Part shown: in pieces, positions 1 to 7,733 of the stretch
Layout: the number at the start of each line of letters is the position of its first letter
Numbering within the stretch: position 1 is the stretch's first letter
Origin: a virus
Reading direction: 5' to 3' (one strand)
IMG/VR virus record: IMGVR_UViG_3300011416_000031
Location: 1 to 29,675 of that record
DNA length: 29,675 nucleotides
The notes under the pieces: generated by a model
What the model was told of the DNA's origin: nothing
The model's input: the letters and a program-made list of their open reading frames with translations, nothing else
Database searches by the model: none
Program-made: the position numbers and the translations under genes

Positions 1-695
1 AGGTCTTCTGCTATTCTCTTGTCCTCGGACACCTTCCATGCTTTGAACTCAGTCAGCTTGGCCGACACATAATCGGCGTTATTGGTGGCTGCGAGTTCCG
101 CCGCGTCTTCAGGCGAAAGCCGGGAGACTGTCCATTCCTGAAAGTCCTCACCTTTGACCACTTTCTCCCAGTCAGGATGGTCCCTTGTCAGGAACCTCCG
201 CTCGATCAGGAGATTCGTGTCGACTGCAGGTTCTACGACTGCCGCGGCTGCCGGAAGTGGCGCAGGTTCCGCTGTAGGGCTTTCAGTCATCGGATCAAAG
301 AGCATCGCCGCCAGTTCAGGGAAATCGTTTTCCAACCGTTCCCGCGCTTTGGGCGACATTCCAGTGGCAGAGGTCCGGGCTTCTTCAAGTTTCTGCTGCC
401 GCTGTTTCAATCCACCTGCCATCCCAAAAATTTTGTCGAATTTCTTCTGCCATTCCTGGTCCCGCTCGTTCAGCTTGGCGAGAACATCGTCGAGCTTGAG
501 AGGGGTATCCGTTCCGGTTTCGATCTGGACTTCAATATCGGGTGTTGCTTCATCATCAGCTGCGATCTCTGTCGGAATTTCTGCTGGGCCTGGCTCAATG
601 TCAGTGCCTTCAAAACCGGCTTCAAACGCTGCCTCTTCCTGCTCTGCTGCTGCTACATCATTCGGATCTACTACGGTCTGGCCTTCGATTTCCAT
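1..695 (-). CDS. Scaffold-like head assembly protein (partial, runs off left end)
   Basis: The frame is open from an ATG at 695 (Shine-Dalgarno GGAGGTAG, about 5 bases upstream) to the window edge without a stop, giving at least 231 residues. The first ~60 residues are very acidic (Glu/Asp/Ala rich). They are followed by a helical region around 65-110 (KLDDVLAKLNERDQEWQKKF, then QRQQKLEEAR) and a Pro/Ala linker. This acidic, coiled-coil, soluble composition is typical of phage scaffolding proteins, which line the inside of the procapsid and leave before DNA packaging. Its place downstream of the portal and at the expected position before a coat gene fits. No catalytic motif is visible. The assignment rests on composition and context, not on a recognised signature. 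Confidence 0.7.
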   Translation of the reverse strand, partial: MEIEGQTVVDPNDVAAAEQEEAAFEAGFEGTDIEPGPAEIPTEIAADDEATPDIEVQIETGTDTPLKLDDVLAKLNERDQEWQKKFDKIFGMAGGLKQRQQKLEEARTSATGMSPKARERLENDFPELAAMLFDPMTESPTAEPAPLPAAAAVVEPAVDTNLLIERRFLTRDHPDWEKVVKGEDFQEWTVSRLSPEDAAELAATNNADYVSAKLTEFKAWKVSEDKRIAED

Positions 696-726
696 CTGCT
701 ACCTCCGAGTAATGGCCTTGCGGTCG

Positions 727-1191
727 TTACATTTGTTGTGTCGGGATACCCCGGCGATATAGTCTTACTTGAGTTTCTACTGCCCTATCTACTCCCCATC
801 CTTTTTTCAATCTATAAGTAATTATGTCTGGTGGTATCCCTGTCTTTTCGGACAATTCAGACAATGTGATTATTTTTTGTTGGTATTCGATAAGCCTGTT
901 GTTCCTTTTATTCCTGTTTTGTTCTATCTTTGTTGACCACTTGCAATTACCTTTATGGTAACCACTGTTATTCTCTATCCGATCCAGTGAGTGGGCACTA
1001 CTGGGTCTTCTCCCCATGTCTGCCAAGAAATTTTCATATATTTCCCACTCCTTACAAACTGTGATCCCTCTGCCGCCATACCGATGATAATCTTGATTTT
1101 TTATATCTTGACACCTACTTTTCATGTGCGACCATGACTGGTATTCCGGTGCCCGAGCCCGCTCGTTTTTCACCCTAATTCTTTTCTTCAT
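727..1191 (-). CDS. Free-standing HNH homing endonuclease
   Basis: A 154-residue protein of the common phage HNH type. It has an EYQSW..MK.RC start, the GGRGITVC.EW block, and the core SLDRIENN followed by GNCKW and a basic EQNRNKRNN stretch. The C-terminal part (LSELSEKTGIPPDIITYRL) looks like a small helix-turn-helix that would contact DNA. Such genes cut sites in related phages lacking the insertion and spread by repair. The ATG at 1191 is preferred over the in-frame ATG at 1197 because AAAGGGG sits 6 bases before it. The gene is clearly richer in A+T than the scaffold gene next to it, consistent with lateral acquisition. It is wedged between a small gene and the scaffold gene. Confidence 0.85.
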   Translation of the reverse strand: MKKRIRVKNERARAPEYQSWSHMKSRCQDIKNQDYHRYGGRGITVCKEWEIYENFLADMGRRPSSAHSLDRIENNSGYHKGNCKWSTKIEQNRNKRNNRLIEYQQKIITLSELSEKTGIPPDIITYRLKKGWGVDRAVETQVRLYRRGIPTQQM

Positions 1192-1222
1192 ATCCATCCC
1201 CTTTAGATGTCCTTAAATTATA

Positions 1223-1271
1223 CCGTGGCAACCAGTAAGGTGCTGGCGTTCGGGGATCAGCCTAGCCACGG
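1223..1271 (-). promoter_or_regulatory. Hairpin and TATAAT box upstream of HNH gene
   Basis: The arms CCGTGGC and GCCACGG (7 bp) enclose a 35-base loop in the gap before the HNH gene, and a perfect TATAAT (minus strand, 1217-1222) follows the second arm. No convincing -35 box lies 16-18 bases upstream, so this may be a weak own promoter of the endonuclease gene or simply a structured leader. There is no T-run, so it is not a standard terminator. Confidence 0.25.
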
Positions 1272-1282
1272 AATTCTTTATT

Positions 1283-1477
1283 TCACTCCATTATTTTAGG
1301 GGTGGTCGCCCATCCCAGGATCTTCTTCAGCGTCCTTATTTCACCACGGATACTTGAGGTCTCTTCGATATCCCGGTCCCCGTCATTCTTCTCCCGGGCG
1401 ACTTGAAGATTCTCCGTCAGTTCCTTCTCTATCTTCTGCCACAGGGCAGATTGTTTCTCGGCTTCGGTGAGGGTCAT
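1283..1477 (-). CDS. Small coiled-coil protein, unknown function
   Basis: A 64-residue, highly charged helical protein (TEAEKQSALWQKIEKELTEN) with no cysteines or membrane segment. Its ATG overlaps the stop of the upstream DUF5856-like gene (ATGA) and GAGG lies 5 bases before it, so the two are probably translated together. The family is not recognised. The pair sits between portal and scaffold, suggesting a virion or assembly accessory role, which is inference from position only. Confidence 0.65.
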   Translation of the reverse strand: MTLTEAEKQSALWQKIEKELTENLQVAREKNDGDRDIEETSSIRGEIRTLKKILGWATTPKIME

Positions 1478-1827
1478 TTTAACCTCAACAGGAATATGGT
1501 CTTCGTGTAGACCGTTGTCAGATTGTCCACCAGATTACCGATGCTGGCACTGTCCCCGCAGATCTCATCCCGGTTGGTCTCGATCCAGTCGGCCTCTTCC
1601 TGAAGGTGCGCGACCATATCCTCCGGGGAGTAGTTGCTGGAGATGGCCGGCATATCGAACTGGCCGAACATGCCGATGTAGTTCTCCACGAGAGAGTCGA
1701 TGGCCTCGATGACGTCCTGGTAGAACGCGCTGAGCGCCGAATGCTCGGCAAACGACTTGGTCTTCCAGTGCTTCCGGTGTGCGGCGTCCCGGGTTGCAAA
1801 GACCTTTTGGATAAGCTCGTTGATCAC
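1474..1827 (-). CDS. DUF5856-like (ferritin/Dps-like helical) phage protein
   Basis: A 117-residue helical protein beginning with a GTG at 1827 preceded by GGAGGATG. Landmarks are INELIQKVF, then TRDAAHRKHWKTKSFAEHSAL, and a Gly-Gln region near FGQFDMP. I recognise this pattern (H.KHW.T.S...H.AL..FY) as the DUF5856 family found among phage structural-region genes, with a four-helix ferritin-like look. It carries several His/Glu residues compatible with a metal site, but function is unknown. A longer in-frame start upstream would run back through the preceding gene and lacks a ribosome site. The start of the next gene overlaps its stop. Confidence 0.7.
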   Translation of the reverse strand: MINELIQKVFATRDAAHRKHWKTKSFAEHSALSAFYQDVIEAIDSLVENYIGMFGQFDMPAISSNYSPEDMVAHLQEEADWIETNRDEICGDSASIGNLVDNLTTVYTKTIFLLRLK

Positions 1828-1828
1828 G

Positions 1829-2188
1829 CTACATCCTCCGTATCCAGCCGGCCGTGCATCCACTGACATTGACAAAAGGTGTCAAGGGATTGACGAACAA
1901 CGGAGCACTCCACTGGGCGACAGGCAGGACGGGTTCGGACACGGTTCCTGTTTTGGATGATGTCTTCATTATTCGGATGAAGCAGGTTGTGCCTGTCGGC
2001 GCGAAGATCGAGAACCCGGTGAACTGGTTGGTCATGTCGAACGTGGTCGAGTTGACCGTCAGCACCTGAGATGCCATACCGTTGGGTGCGAACCCCTGGA
2101 TGAGGTTGTTGTTGGGATCTCTCGCCAAACCAGCAAAGCCTGCCGATGCGGTGATGAGTACCAATGCCATTGCGATGATGAATTTCAT
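1829..2188 (-). CDS. Secreted small protein, unknown
   Basis: A 119-residue protein with a classical Sec signal peptide: MKF, then a hydrophobic stretch IIAMALVLITASA and a likely cut after GFA. The mature part is rich in Thr/Phe/Pro (TFDMTNQFTGFSIFAPTG) with two cysteines and looks like a beta-rich fold. Shine-Dalgarno AAGGAG precedes the ATG by 7 bases. A secreted product between portal and scaffold is unusual. It could be a virion surface or periplasmic protein. Not recognised as a family. Confidence 0.65.
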   Translation of the reverse strand: MKFIIAMALVLITASAGFAGLARDPNNNLIQGFAPNGMASQVLTVNSTTFDMTNQFTGFSIFAPTGTTCFIRIMKTSSKTGTVSEPVLPVAQWSAPLFVNPLTPFVNVSGCTAGWIRRM

Positions 2189-2202
2189 GGGGTGTCTCCT
2201 TA

Positions 2203-2853
2203 TTACTCCTGTTGCTGGTTAACTTTTGCTGCCCATCGCTTCTTGCATTTGGGCACAAGGCCCTCAATATATTCTGCGGTGTGTATGGACGCTTGCCTTA
2301 GCTTTTGAGTGTCCGACATCTTTTTTCTTGTTTCGTCGGAAGGTGTTTTACCTATCTGCCTCTGTCTGCATTTCTGCCTGAATTCTTCAGAAAACTTTTT
2401 GCCTTTGTTTGCCCCTGGTTGCCCTTTATGTGCCAAGGATTGACGTTCTAAATGTTCTGCTGTCCTCGGCGGTTTCTTTTTGCCTAACCCAGACAAGGAC
2501 ATTTTGCGTCTCGTTTCGGCACTCATTACCCTCCCCAATGCGCTCCCTGCTGTCGGGGCTATATTGTAACCGTGACTGACGCTATCGAACCTGTCTATCC
2601 AATATTGTTCCCGCTCAATGAGCATTTCTTTGTTGCCTACATGCTCAAGTACGGTAAAGGTAAAAGCAGATTCTCCATATTTGAGCCAAGCATTTAGTAA
2701 CTTGGTGTTGTGATGTTTCCCGTTGCGTAATCGCTGTCTATGCCCGTTTCTTCGATTTCTTAGATTTACAGCACTTCCGATATAAACTTTTTCGCTGTAA
2801 GCATGTTTTATTTGATAAATGCCTGAAGTATGTGGTATTCCCTTGTTATCCAT
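2203..2853 (-). CDS. GIY-YIG homing endonuclease with NUMOD3 repeats
   Basis: A 216-residue protein of the Seg/I-TevI class. The GIY motif is at residues 11-13 and YIG at 24-26, with the conserved Arg-rich helix (NLRNRRNGHRQ) and the catalytic Glu region (LIEREQYWID, about residue 80) following. From about residue 105 there are tandem NUMOD3-type DNA-binding repeats (SAETRRKMS, then EEFRQKCRQ, then SDETRKKMSD). These enzymes nick or cut DNA and mobilise their own gene. It lies directly after the portal gene and its codons are A+T rich compared with portal. Shine-Dalgarno AAGGAGG precedes the ATG. Confidence 0.92.
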   Translation of the reverse strand: MDNKGIPHTSGIYQIKHAYSEKVYIGSAVNLRNRRNGHRQRLRNGKHHNTKLLNAWLKYGESAFTFTVLEHVGNKEMLIEREQYWIDRFDSVSHGYNIAPTAGSALGRVMSAETRRKMSLSGLGKKKPPRTAEHLERQSLAHKGQPGANKGKKFSEEFRQKCRQRQIGKTPSDETRKKMSDTQKLRQASIHTAEYIEGLVPKCKKRWAAKVNQQQE

Positions 2854-2887
2854 TACACCCTCCTTGACAGGTTGTCTTGGTTAGAAG

Positions 2888-2913
2888 CCGTCTACTGTTA
2901 CAAGCAGTGACGG
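2888..2913 (-). other. Hairpin between portal stop and GIY-YIG start
   Basis: CCGTCACTG pairs with CAGTAGACGG with one bulged base and a 7-base loop, lying just after the portal stop and about 35 bases before the GIY-YIG ATG. There is no T-run after it. It may limit translation or stabilise the upstream message. Function inferred from position only. Confidence 0.35.
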
Positions 2914-2923
2914 TTTCGTTTAT

Positions 2924-5260
2924 TTACTGCTCGAAAGCGTGGCCCTCTTCTGCTCTCCCTGGTGGCTCAACTACTGGGGTCATTACCTGCCCGACTCCAG
3001 CCATTTGCTTTTGCACCCTTAATTTCATGCTATTTGACGCAAGTTTTTCTTTGATTTGGTCAAGCGATATTTTTTCCTGTGTTGCATACTGAAGCATTGC
3101 TAATTCCCTTTTGACCATCAGTTCTCTTATTCTCATCTCTGCGTTGGTCTGAACTTCTTGTGCTTTTGTTTCGGCATAGATATTTTCGTGCGATCGGTCT
3201 ACATCGATCTTATGTTTTTGTATAGTTTGCCCTGCTATTGCAATGTCCTTTTCGTGGGCAATTTGTTTGTCTACATCTGCGGATTTAATTTTTTGCACCT
3301 CAATCGCTGGGACCATCGGCACCTTCTTGGCCATCTCGGCTTTCTTGGCGTCGTCCATGACCCATTTGTCAGGGATCATCCGCTTGGACTTCAGGACCTC
3401 AATCATGGCCTTGGCCGGGTCGAGTTCGTAGATCGGGTTGGCTGCCAGCTGCAGGAGCATGACTGCTTCCATCGCCTGGATCTCGCGCTCGACCAATGAG
3501 GTAGATCCGATGGCCTGTATCTTCATGTCCCCCTTGCAGTCTTCGGGGCCGTGCAGAAGCAGATACTCGTAGTAGCGTTTGATGTGGGGTTCGGTGACTC
3601 GCTCGTCGAAGATCCTGGCCAACCTGCGAAGGATGGCACTGGCATTCTTGTGCAGCAGTTCCATCCCGCCAACGGTATCCGGCGCCGTCCCCTGCTGACC
3701 CTGCATGATGAAGAAGATACCCGTAGCATCCTCCATCATCTTGTAGGCCAGTTGGATGATGGCTGTCAGTTCCTGCTGGATCATCGGGATGTTGACGGCC
3801 AGGAAGGCGTCTTCCATCTTTTTGAAGTCGCCCTGCTCAGTCGCCCACCAGATCTTCCGGGCGGTGAGTTCCCAGCGACCATTGGCCGGCACGACTGCAT
3901 TCTGGCGGATGACCATCATCGGCCCACTTGAAAGGCCGGCGTTGTCCATCAGGGCACGGGCGGCTGAGTTCAGCATCTCCTGCGGGGTGCGACCCTGCCG
4001 TGCGATACCTGTCCCCCACGGGCTGCCGGGGTTGCGCTGCCAGGGCATGAGGTCATATGGGAACTCACCAGACTCCAGGGGGTTGACGAAGGCCTTGATC
4101 GGTGTGTCGTTGACCATGGTCACGATTGCCGGCAGCATTTCCTTCGTGCTGTTCTTGCCCACGGTCTTGACGTTCATGGCCGACAAGTCGGAAACGTCCA
4201 CCAGGCCATAGTAGTACCAGACCTCGTACTCCTCGGAGTCCGCGGTATCTTGCTGATGTAGGCGCCGGCCGTCATCGTAGTTCTTTTTGTACGGGCCTTC
4301 GTCGAGCACCAGGTCGATCTGCTCCGACAGGTAACCTTTGAGACCCTTGAGGTCCTTCAACTGTTTGGCGTTGAGGAAGTCCCGCTCGAGGATGTACGAA
4401 CCCTTGTGGATATCGTCACCGCAGGCCGGGTCAGGAAACAGGTTCCAACACTCGACAGACCTGGACTTCGGTCCCACTGCGGTTGTGATCTCAAGGGATG
4501 TGCGTCCCTGAGTCTCCAGTGCCTTGCGTACCGTGTATTTATCAGGATAGGGGCCCTTGAGTATGCCTGTGCCAAGTTTGGCAGCGTCCTCTATAACCTT
4601 GCGGACCTCTGTGTGGTAACTCGATTCGACCAGCCAATCCTGAATCTTTGTCTCGCCCTTCTCGGCTTTCTTCTCGGCTTCGAGTTGGCGGGGAGATGTC
4701 TTCTCTGGGGATGGTGCAGGGGGTGCGGCCGGGACGCCGGGCATGGTCGGGTCAACCGGTGCCATGGGGTCGATAGGAGCGGTGGGTGCCCCGGGTACCT
4801 GCGGGACTTGTGGCTGCCCACCGGCAGCACTCTCGTCATCCTGGACCGGCGTAGCTTTGACCGAGAAGTTCCAGTCGCCGGCCGGCAGGAGGATATCCCC
4901 CATCCTGGCTGAAGCACTCTCTACGAACTGACGGGTGATATTGAAAAAGGATGTGCAGCGGGTTGTCGATGCGGAAGGTGTCTTGGATATCCCACCGCCT
5001 GTGGAGGGTGACTTCTGCCAACTGATCTGATCACGGTTGCCGTCGTCGACACCGAGGTAGAATTCGAGATCTTCGTTCCAGACGTCCTCGATCCCTGATT
5101 GCTTGCGGAACTTGATCGCATCGTCACGTTTCCTGGCGACTTCCTTGCCAATGGAATCGATCTTGATGTTCTTGGCTGCCCGGAGTTCATCCAAGAGAGA
5201 CTGGATATCCTCGGGGAGTTTGTCTTCCATGCCGTCTATTTCGATCTGCTGTGTGTCCAT
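2924..5260 (-). CDS. Portal (head-to-tail connector) protein
   Basis: A 778-residue protein forming the dodecameric ring through which DNA enters the capsid. An N-terminal helical domain is followed by a core with FVESASARMGDILLP near residue 115 and the block ECWNLFPDP. Further on come the typical FPYDLMPWQRNPGSPWGTGIARQ segment and the stem/clip region (QLAYKMMEDATGIFF, then GGMELLHKNASAILRRLARIF). Residues ~149-188 form a Pro/Ala-rich insert. The last ~110 residues are one long charged helix, as in the barrel of podovirus (P22-type) portals. ATG 5260 is chosen because GGTGG precedes it. A GTG 33 bases upstream has AAGGG touching it and would lie in a hairpin. The podovirus affinity is inference from length. 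Confidence 0.88.
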   Translation of the reverse strand: MDTQQIEIDGMEDKLPEDIQSLLDELRAAKNIKIDSIGKEVARKRDDAIKFRKQSGIEDVWNEDLEFYLGVDDGNRDQISWQKSPSTGGGISKTPSASTTRCTSFFNITRQFVESASARMGDILLPAGDWNFSVKATPVQDDESAAGGQPQVPQVPGAPTAPIDPMAPVDPTMPGVPAAPPAPSPEKTSPRQLEAEKKAEKGETKIQDWLVESSYHTEVRKVIEDAAKLGTGILKGPYPDKYTVRKALETQGRTSLEITTAVGPKSRSVECWNLFPDPACGDDIHKGSYILERDFLNAKQLKDLKGLKGYLSEQIDLVLDEGPYKKNYDDGRRLHQQDTADSEEYEVWYYYGLVDVSDLSAMNVKTVGKNSTKEMLPAIVTMVNDTPIKAFVNPLESGEFPYDLMPWQRNPGSPWGTGIARQGRTPQEMLNSAARALMDNAGLSSGPMMVIRQNAVVPANGRWELTARKIWWATEQGDFKKMEDAFLAVNIPMIQQELTAIIQLAYKMMEDATGIFFIMQGQQGTAPDTVGGMELLHKNASAILRRLARIFDERVTEPHIKRYYEYLLLHGPEDCKGDMKIQAIGSTSLVEREIQAMEAVMLLQLAANPIYELDPAKAMIEVLKSKRMIPDKWVMDDAKKAEMAKKVPMVPAIEVQKIKSADVDKQIAHEKDIAIAGQTIQKHKIDVDRSHENIYAETKAQEVQTNAEMRIRELMVKRELAMLQYATQEKISLDQIKEKLASNSMKLRVQKQMAGVGQVMTPVVEPPGRAEEGHAFEQ

Positions 5261-5275
5261 TTGTCCACCAAACAG

Positions 5276-5325
5276 GAAAGCCCCACTGCACACCCCTTAT
5301 AAAAGGAATGGACAGCAGGGCTTTC
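5276..5325 (-). promoter_or_regulatory. Long hairpin in portal leader
   Basis: GAAAGCCC and GGGCTTTC form a perfect 8-bp stem around a 34-base loop that itself contains the near-palindrome CCTTTTATAAGG. The structure ends 15 bases before the portal start codon. It could be an attenuator or an RNA processing site that sets portal dosage. It has only a short TTTC tail, so it would be a poor terminator. Confidence 0.4.
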
Positions 5326-5365
5326 GCACGGCTGAGTTCGGCGACTTAGTGCGCCGGGTACAAAA

Positions 5366-5656
5366 TTAAGCGCAAGATATTACAGGCTGTTCATCTTTGT
5401 CAACTGTTTTATTCAGAAGGCGTAAAGCGATTGTTTTTTTGATGCCGTCAGCAATGTATCTTTTTTCGGCGATGTTGAAGCACTTATTACCCCCTATGTC
5501 GATATAACCGACGCCATTAGCTGTCCATATCTGGATGTCTGGGTGCTTTGTGTTACCAAAACAGTATTGCCCCTGCCGCCAGTCTTCTGGATGCGCCATC
5601 ATTTGCCGCACAAAATCTACCACCCCTTCGGAAACCAAACACTTCGACCAGAACAT
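5366..5656 (-). CDS. Hypothetical protein upstream of portal
   Basis: A 96-residue protein starting at ATG 5656 (GGAGGGG upstream; a GTG two codons earlier is less well spaced). It has four cysteines (CLV, QYCF, KCF, ISCA) and a mixed alpha/beta pattern (DIQIWTANGVGYIDIGG). Not recognised. It is the last of a run of ten small genes between terL and portal. Confidence 0.6.
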   Translation of the reverse strand: MFWSKCLVSEGVVDFVRQMMAHPEDWRQGQYCFGNTKHPDIQIWTANGVGYIDIGGNKCFNIAEKRYIADGIKKTIALRLLNKTVDKDEQPVISCA

Positions 5657-5688
5657 AGTCACCCCTCCGCTTTATTGATGATCACCCG

Positions 5689-6012
5689 TCAGTCGTCGCC
5701 TTCGTAAATCGCCGTCTCAAAACACATCTGCCAGAGGACGGCGGCAGCTGAGAAGAACCTGCCCACACTTGCCAACATTACCATAATGGCAATGTCGTTT
5801 GTGACCGCCACCCATCTTGGTATAGACCGACCTGTTGCGCGAACCTTTCGCTTGGAATCATCACACATAAAAACCAAGGGGGTTAGCGCAGCTCCCACCC
5901 AAACCAGAAAGAGAATCACGTTCCTTGCTGGTTCAACGTGGAAATAAAGCCCGTAGACAGCACAGACGGTAGCACCGCCATTCAACAGCAACCCGATAAT
6001 AAGACGCTTCAT
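5689..6012 (-). CDS. Multi-pass inner membrane protein
   Basis: A 107-residue protein with about three hydrophobic segments: residues 3-24 (LIIGLLLNGGATVCAVYGLYF), about 31-48 (VILFLVWVGAALTPLVF) and about 69-94 (VAVTNDIAIMVMLASVG onward). A basic loop (DDSKRKVRATGRS) separates the second and third. Shine-Dalgarno GGGGGGAG overlaps the end of the preceding gene and the start codon overlaps its stop. Function unknown; superinfection exclusion is one possibility but nothing proves it. Confidence 0.65.
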   Translation of the reverse strand: MKRLIIGLLLNGGATVCAVYGLYFHVEPARNVILFLVWVGAALTPLVFMCDDSKRKVRATGRSIPRWVAVTNDIAIMVMLASVGRFFSAAAVLWQMCFETAIYEGDD

Positions 6013-6188
6013 TCTCCCCCCTTGTTGATGATCACCACCCGCGAATTCTTACCGACTTGAATGTCATCAATAGTGGTGACCACAGGTATGTAATGCCCCT
6101 TCTTGCCGAGGCCAAATTCCTTCTCCAGCAGGCCGACCAGCATCTTGGCAACCTGGTAGACTATCTTGGCTAGGCGGATCTCAGACAC
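6009..6188 (-). CDS. Small hypothetical protein
   Basis: A 59-residue protein read from a GTG at 6188, inside the end of the previous gene (8-base overlap). A longer frame extends upstream but lies over the neighbouring gene. The sequence is amphipathic (IRLAKIVYQVAKMLVGLLEKEF) followed by a beta-like part (HYIPVVTTIDDIQVGKNSRV). Unrecognised. Translational coupling is likely given the overlaps on both sides. Confidence 0.55.
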   Translation of the reverse strand: MSEIRLAKIVYQVAKMLVGLLEKEFGLGKKGHYIPVVTTIDDIQVGKNSRVVIINKGGE

Positions 6189-6483
6189 CGATGATCCTGC
6201 GCTCTTCGATTGACTTGCGCTCCTGCCATTTGGCACCCCACTCGATGGCCTCAAGCATGATGTCAGTCTGAATCAGTTTCATCTCAGGGGTGAGCCCGGC
6301 CGGAAGTCTTTCTGCGATGAACGATTGAATAAAATCTGATATTTCTTCAGCCTCGGCTTGTGCCTGCTTGTCCAACTGACTCATTTGATCCTCCATGTAT
6401 TTCAAATTGAATTGGTCAAGCCTGTCGATGACCGGCTGGATGATTGCCTGGAACTTCCGGTGGAATCTGTCCCAGTCGCTCAC
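6181..6483 (-). CDS. Helical small protein, unknown
   Basis: A 100-residue helical, charged protein beginning at a GTG that overlaps the upstream stop (GTGA). It contains VSDWDRFHRKF, QMSQLDKQAQAEAEEISDFI and a conserved-looking end (EAIEWGAKWQERKSIEERR). No motif known to me. The end pattern recalls small phage proteins that ride between terminase and portal genes. Confidence 0.6.
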   Translation of the reverse strand: MSDWDRFHRKFQAIIQPVIDRLDQFNLKYMEDQMSQLDKQAQAEAEEISDFIQSFIAERLPAGLTPEMKLIQTDIMLEAIEWGAKWQERKSIEERRIIGV

Positions 6484-6827
6484 AGCATGATCCAGTCGTT
6501 CAGCCTCTGCACGACATCCGCGGGAGTGTGCCCGTCCCAAGGGAAGGCCTGATTCAGGGTGGCGACTCCCGGGTCGTTGAGCGTGTCCCACATCTCAATA
6601 GGCAGATGGTAAGTAATGGGCCCAGTCGGCAAGGACATACCGGCAATGAACCACCCGTCAAACATAGTCCCATCATCGTGGAGCAGTGATCGCCAGACAG
6701 GTCCCTTGGTATTGCTGTGAAGCATCAGGGCAACGAACAGGGCACACCGATGGGCATAGAGTTCGTCGAAGGTGTGATACCCATCTGATACCTGCCCCGA
6801 CTCACATGGTAGCGTAATTTGTCCCAT
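6480..6827 (-). CDS. Conserved-looking phage protein, unknown function
   Basis: A 115-residue protein starting at ATG 6827 (GAGGGAGGGA just upstream), with an in-frame ATG 11 codons earlier that lies before the ribosome site. Landmarks are GYHTFDELYAHR, then LLHDDGTMFDGWFIAGM, then ITYHLPIEMW. It reads like a small globular alpha/beta protein. I recall similar proteins in phage accessory regions but no function. It overlaps the next gene by four bases. Confidence 0.65.
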   Translation of the reverse strand: MGQITLPCESGQVSDGYHTFDELYAHRCALFVALMLHSNTKGPVWRSLLHDDGTMFDGWFIAGMSLPTGPITYHLPIEMWDTLNDPGVATLNQAFPWDGHTPADVVQRLNDWIML

Positions 6828-6852
6828 ACATCCCTCCCTCTCTTGGTTTGTG

Positions 6853-7107
6853 CTACTCACTCCCTGATCTAAAAAACATTACCCGGACCCCTTCACAGGG
6901 GACGCCTGATCTGTCCCGCACAAACTTCCATCCCTTGGGGCAGTCTCTTTTGGCTTGTCCGGCCATATCCAAACCTCTCTCTGCAGCAGTTGGTTTGTCA
7001 GATGTGTAGACCCTGAATATTTCATCCGGTCCACGCAACAGCCTCTTTGCCCTCGGCCACCTCCGTATAAAATGATGCGGTCGCTGTCTTACCTGTTCAG
7101 GTCTCAT
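6853..7107 (-). CDS. Basic hypothetical protein
   Basis: An 84-residue, Arg-rich protein (RPHHFIRRWPRAKRLLRG) with two cysteines in the second half (DCPKGWKF, VPCEGV). Shine-Dalgarno GGAGGGGG lies 5 bases before the ATG. The stop is followed by the 11-base motif AGTAGCACAAA that also marks the next two gene ends. Function unknown. Confidence 0.5.
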   Translation of the reverse strand: MRPEQVRQRPHHFIRRWPRAKRLLRGPDEIFRVYTSDKPTAAERGLDMAGQAKRDCPKGWKFVRDRSGVPCEGVRVMFFRSGSE

Positions 7108-7127
7108 ATCCGCCCCCTCCGTTTGTG

Positions 7128-7364
7128 CTACTTGATTGCCAATATTGGTTTCCCATCCTTATCAAGACGAGGATGGACACCGCCGAACAGGCCTCCCTTA
7201 ATATACTGAACCCCTGTCAGGTTGTCAGTGTAGATTGTCAAGCCTGACCGCTTGCCAAACATCCGGCCGGCTCTTTTGTCGTCCGTGCTGTCATATCCCC
7301 ATCGCAGATAGTTTGCCACCAGAGATATGGTGAGGATTGCCAGAATGATTATTGCCAGTTTCAT
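7128..7364 (-). CDS. Membrane-anchored small protein
   Basis: A 78-residue protein with an N-terminal hydrophobic anchor (residues 3-20, LAIIILAILTISLVANYL) and a soluble, probably beta-strand domain (LTIYTDNLTGVQYIKGG, then HPRLDKDGKPI) that resembles the phage-tail-region DNLTGVQYI type sequence. The anchor has no clear cleavage site, so it is likely retained in the inner membrane. GAGGAGGGG precedes the ATG. Function unknown. Confidence 0.6.
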   Translation of the reverse strand: MKLAIIILAILTISLVANYLRWGYDSTDDKRAGRMFGKRSGLTIYTDNLTGVQYIKGGLFGGVHPRLDKDGKPILAIK

Positions 7365-7387
7365 AATACCCCTCCTCGCTATTTGTG

Positions 7388-7720
7388 CTACTTCTTCTTG
7401 GATGCTTCGACCGGCTTTGCAGCGTCTGAGTCAACAACCTTGCCAGGCCTGATAATGCAACCCCTGGCGATTGCTTCGTTATCAATAACGATCATCGGAT
7501 TGTTGGCGATCTGCATGTTCTCGATTGCCGCGGCCATCAGTGAATCCCTTGCTGCAGCAGTGAGCAGGCCGACGAACTCCTTACACGCCCCTGCCGGCGG
7601 CATCCTCCCTGTCACTGTGACCAGCAGGTTCTGCAGGGCTGTGGCCGCCTGCTCCTCGGCGGTCGGTTGGACGTCATCGATCATACCGTCATTCTCTCCT
7701 GTTGTTCCCATGCTTTGCAT
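7388..7720 (-). CDS. Hypothetical protein between terL and portal
   Basis: A 110-residue soluble protein, Ala rich and largely helical (AEEQAATALQNLLVTVTGRM, then FVGLLTAAARDSLMAAAIENM), with a Lys-rich tail (VEASKKK). GGAGGAGGG precedes the ATG. A second ATG three codons on is also possible. Family not recognised. Confidence 0.6.
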   Translation of the reverse strand: MQSMGTTGENDGMIDDVQPTAEEQAATALQNLLVTVTGRMPPAGACKEFVGLLTAAARDSLMAAAIENMQIANNPMIVIDNEAIARGCIIRPGKVVDSDAAKPVEASKKK

Positions 7721-7733
7721 GCTTCCCTCCTCC

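Noticed and set aside
154-762. Long plus-strand frame, and another at 177-821
   Set aside because: They are antisense to the scaffold-like gene, have Ser/Cys-rich unnatural composition and no ribosome site.
1824-2267. 147-codon minus-strand frame
   Set aside because: It is a shifted reading of the secreted protein and GIY-YIG end; His/Arg-rich and without a ribosome site.
5293-5293. GTG at 5293 as the portal start
   Set aside because: AAGGG touches the GTG with no spacing and the codons fall in the hairpin; ATG 5260 has GGTGG at normal distance.
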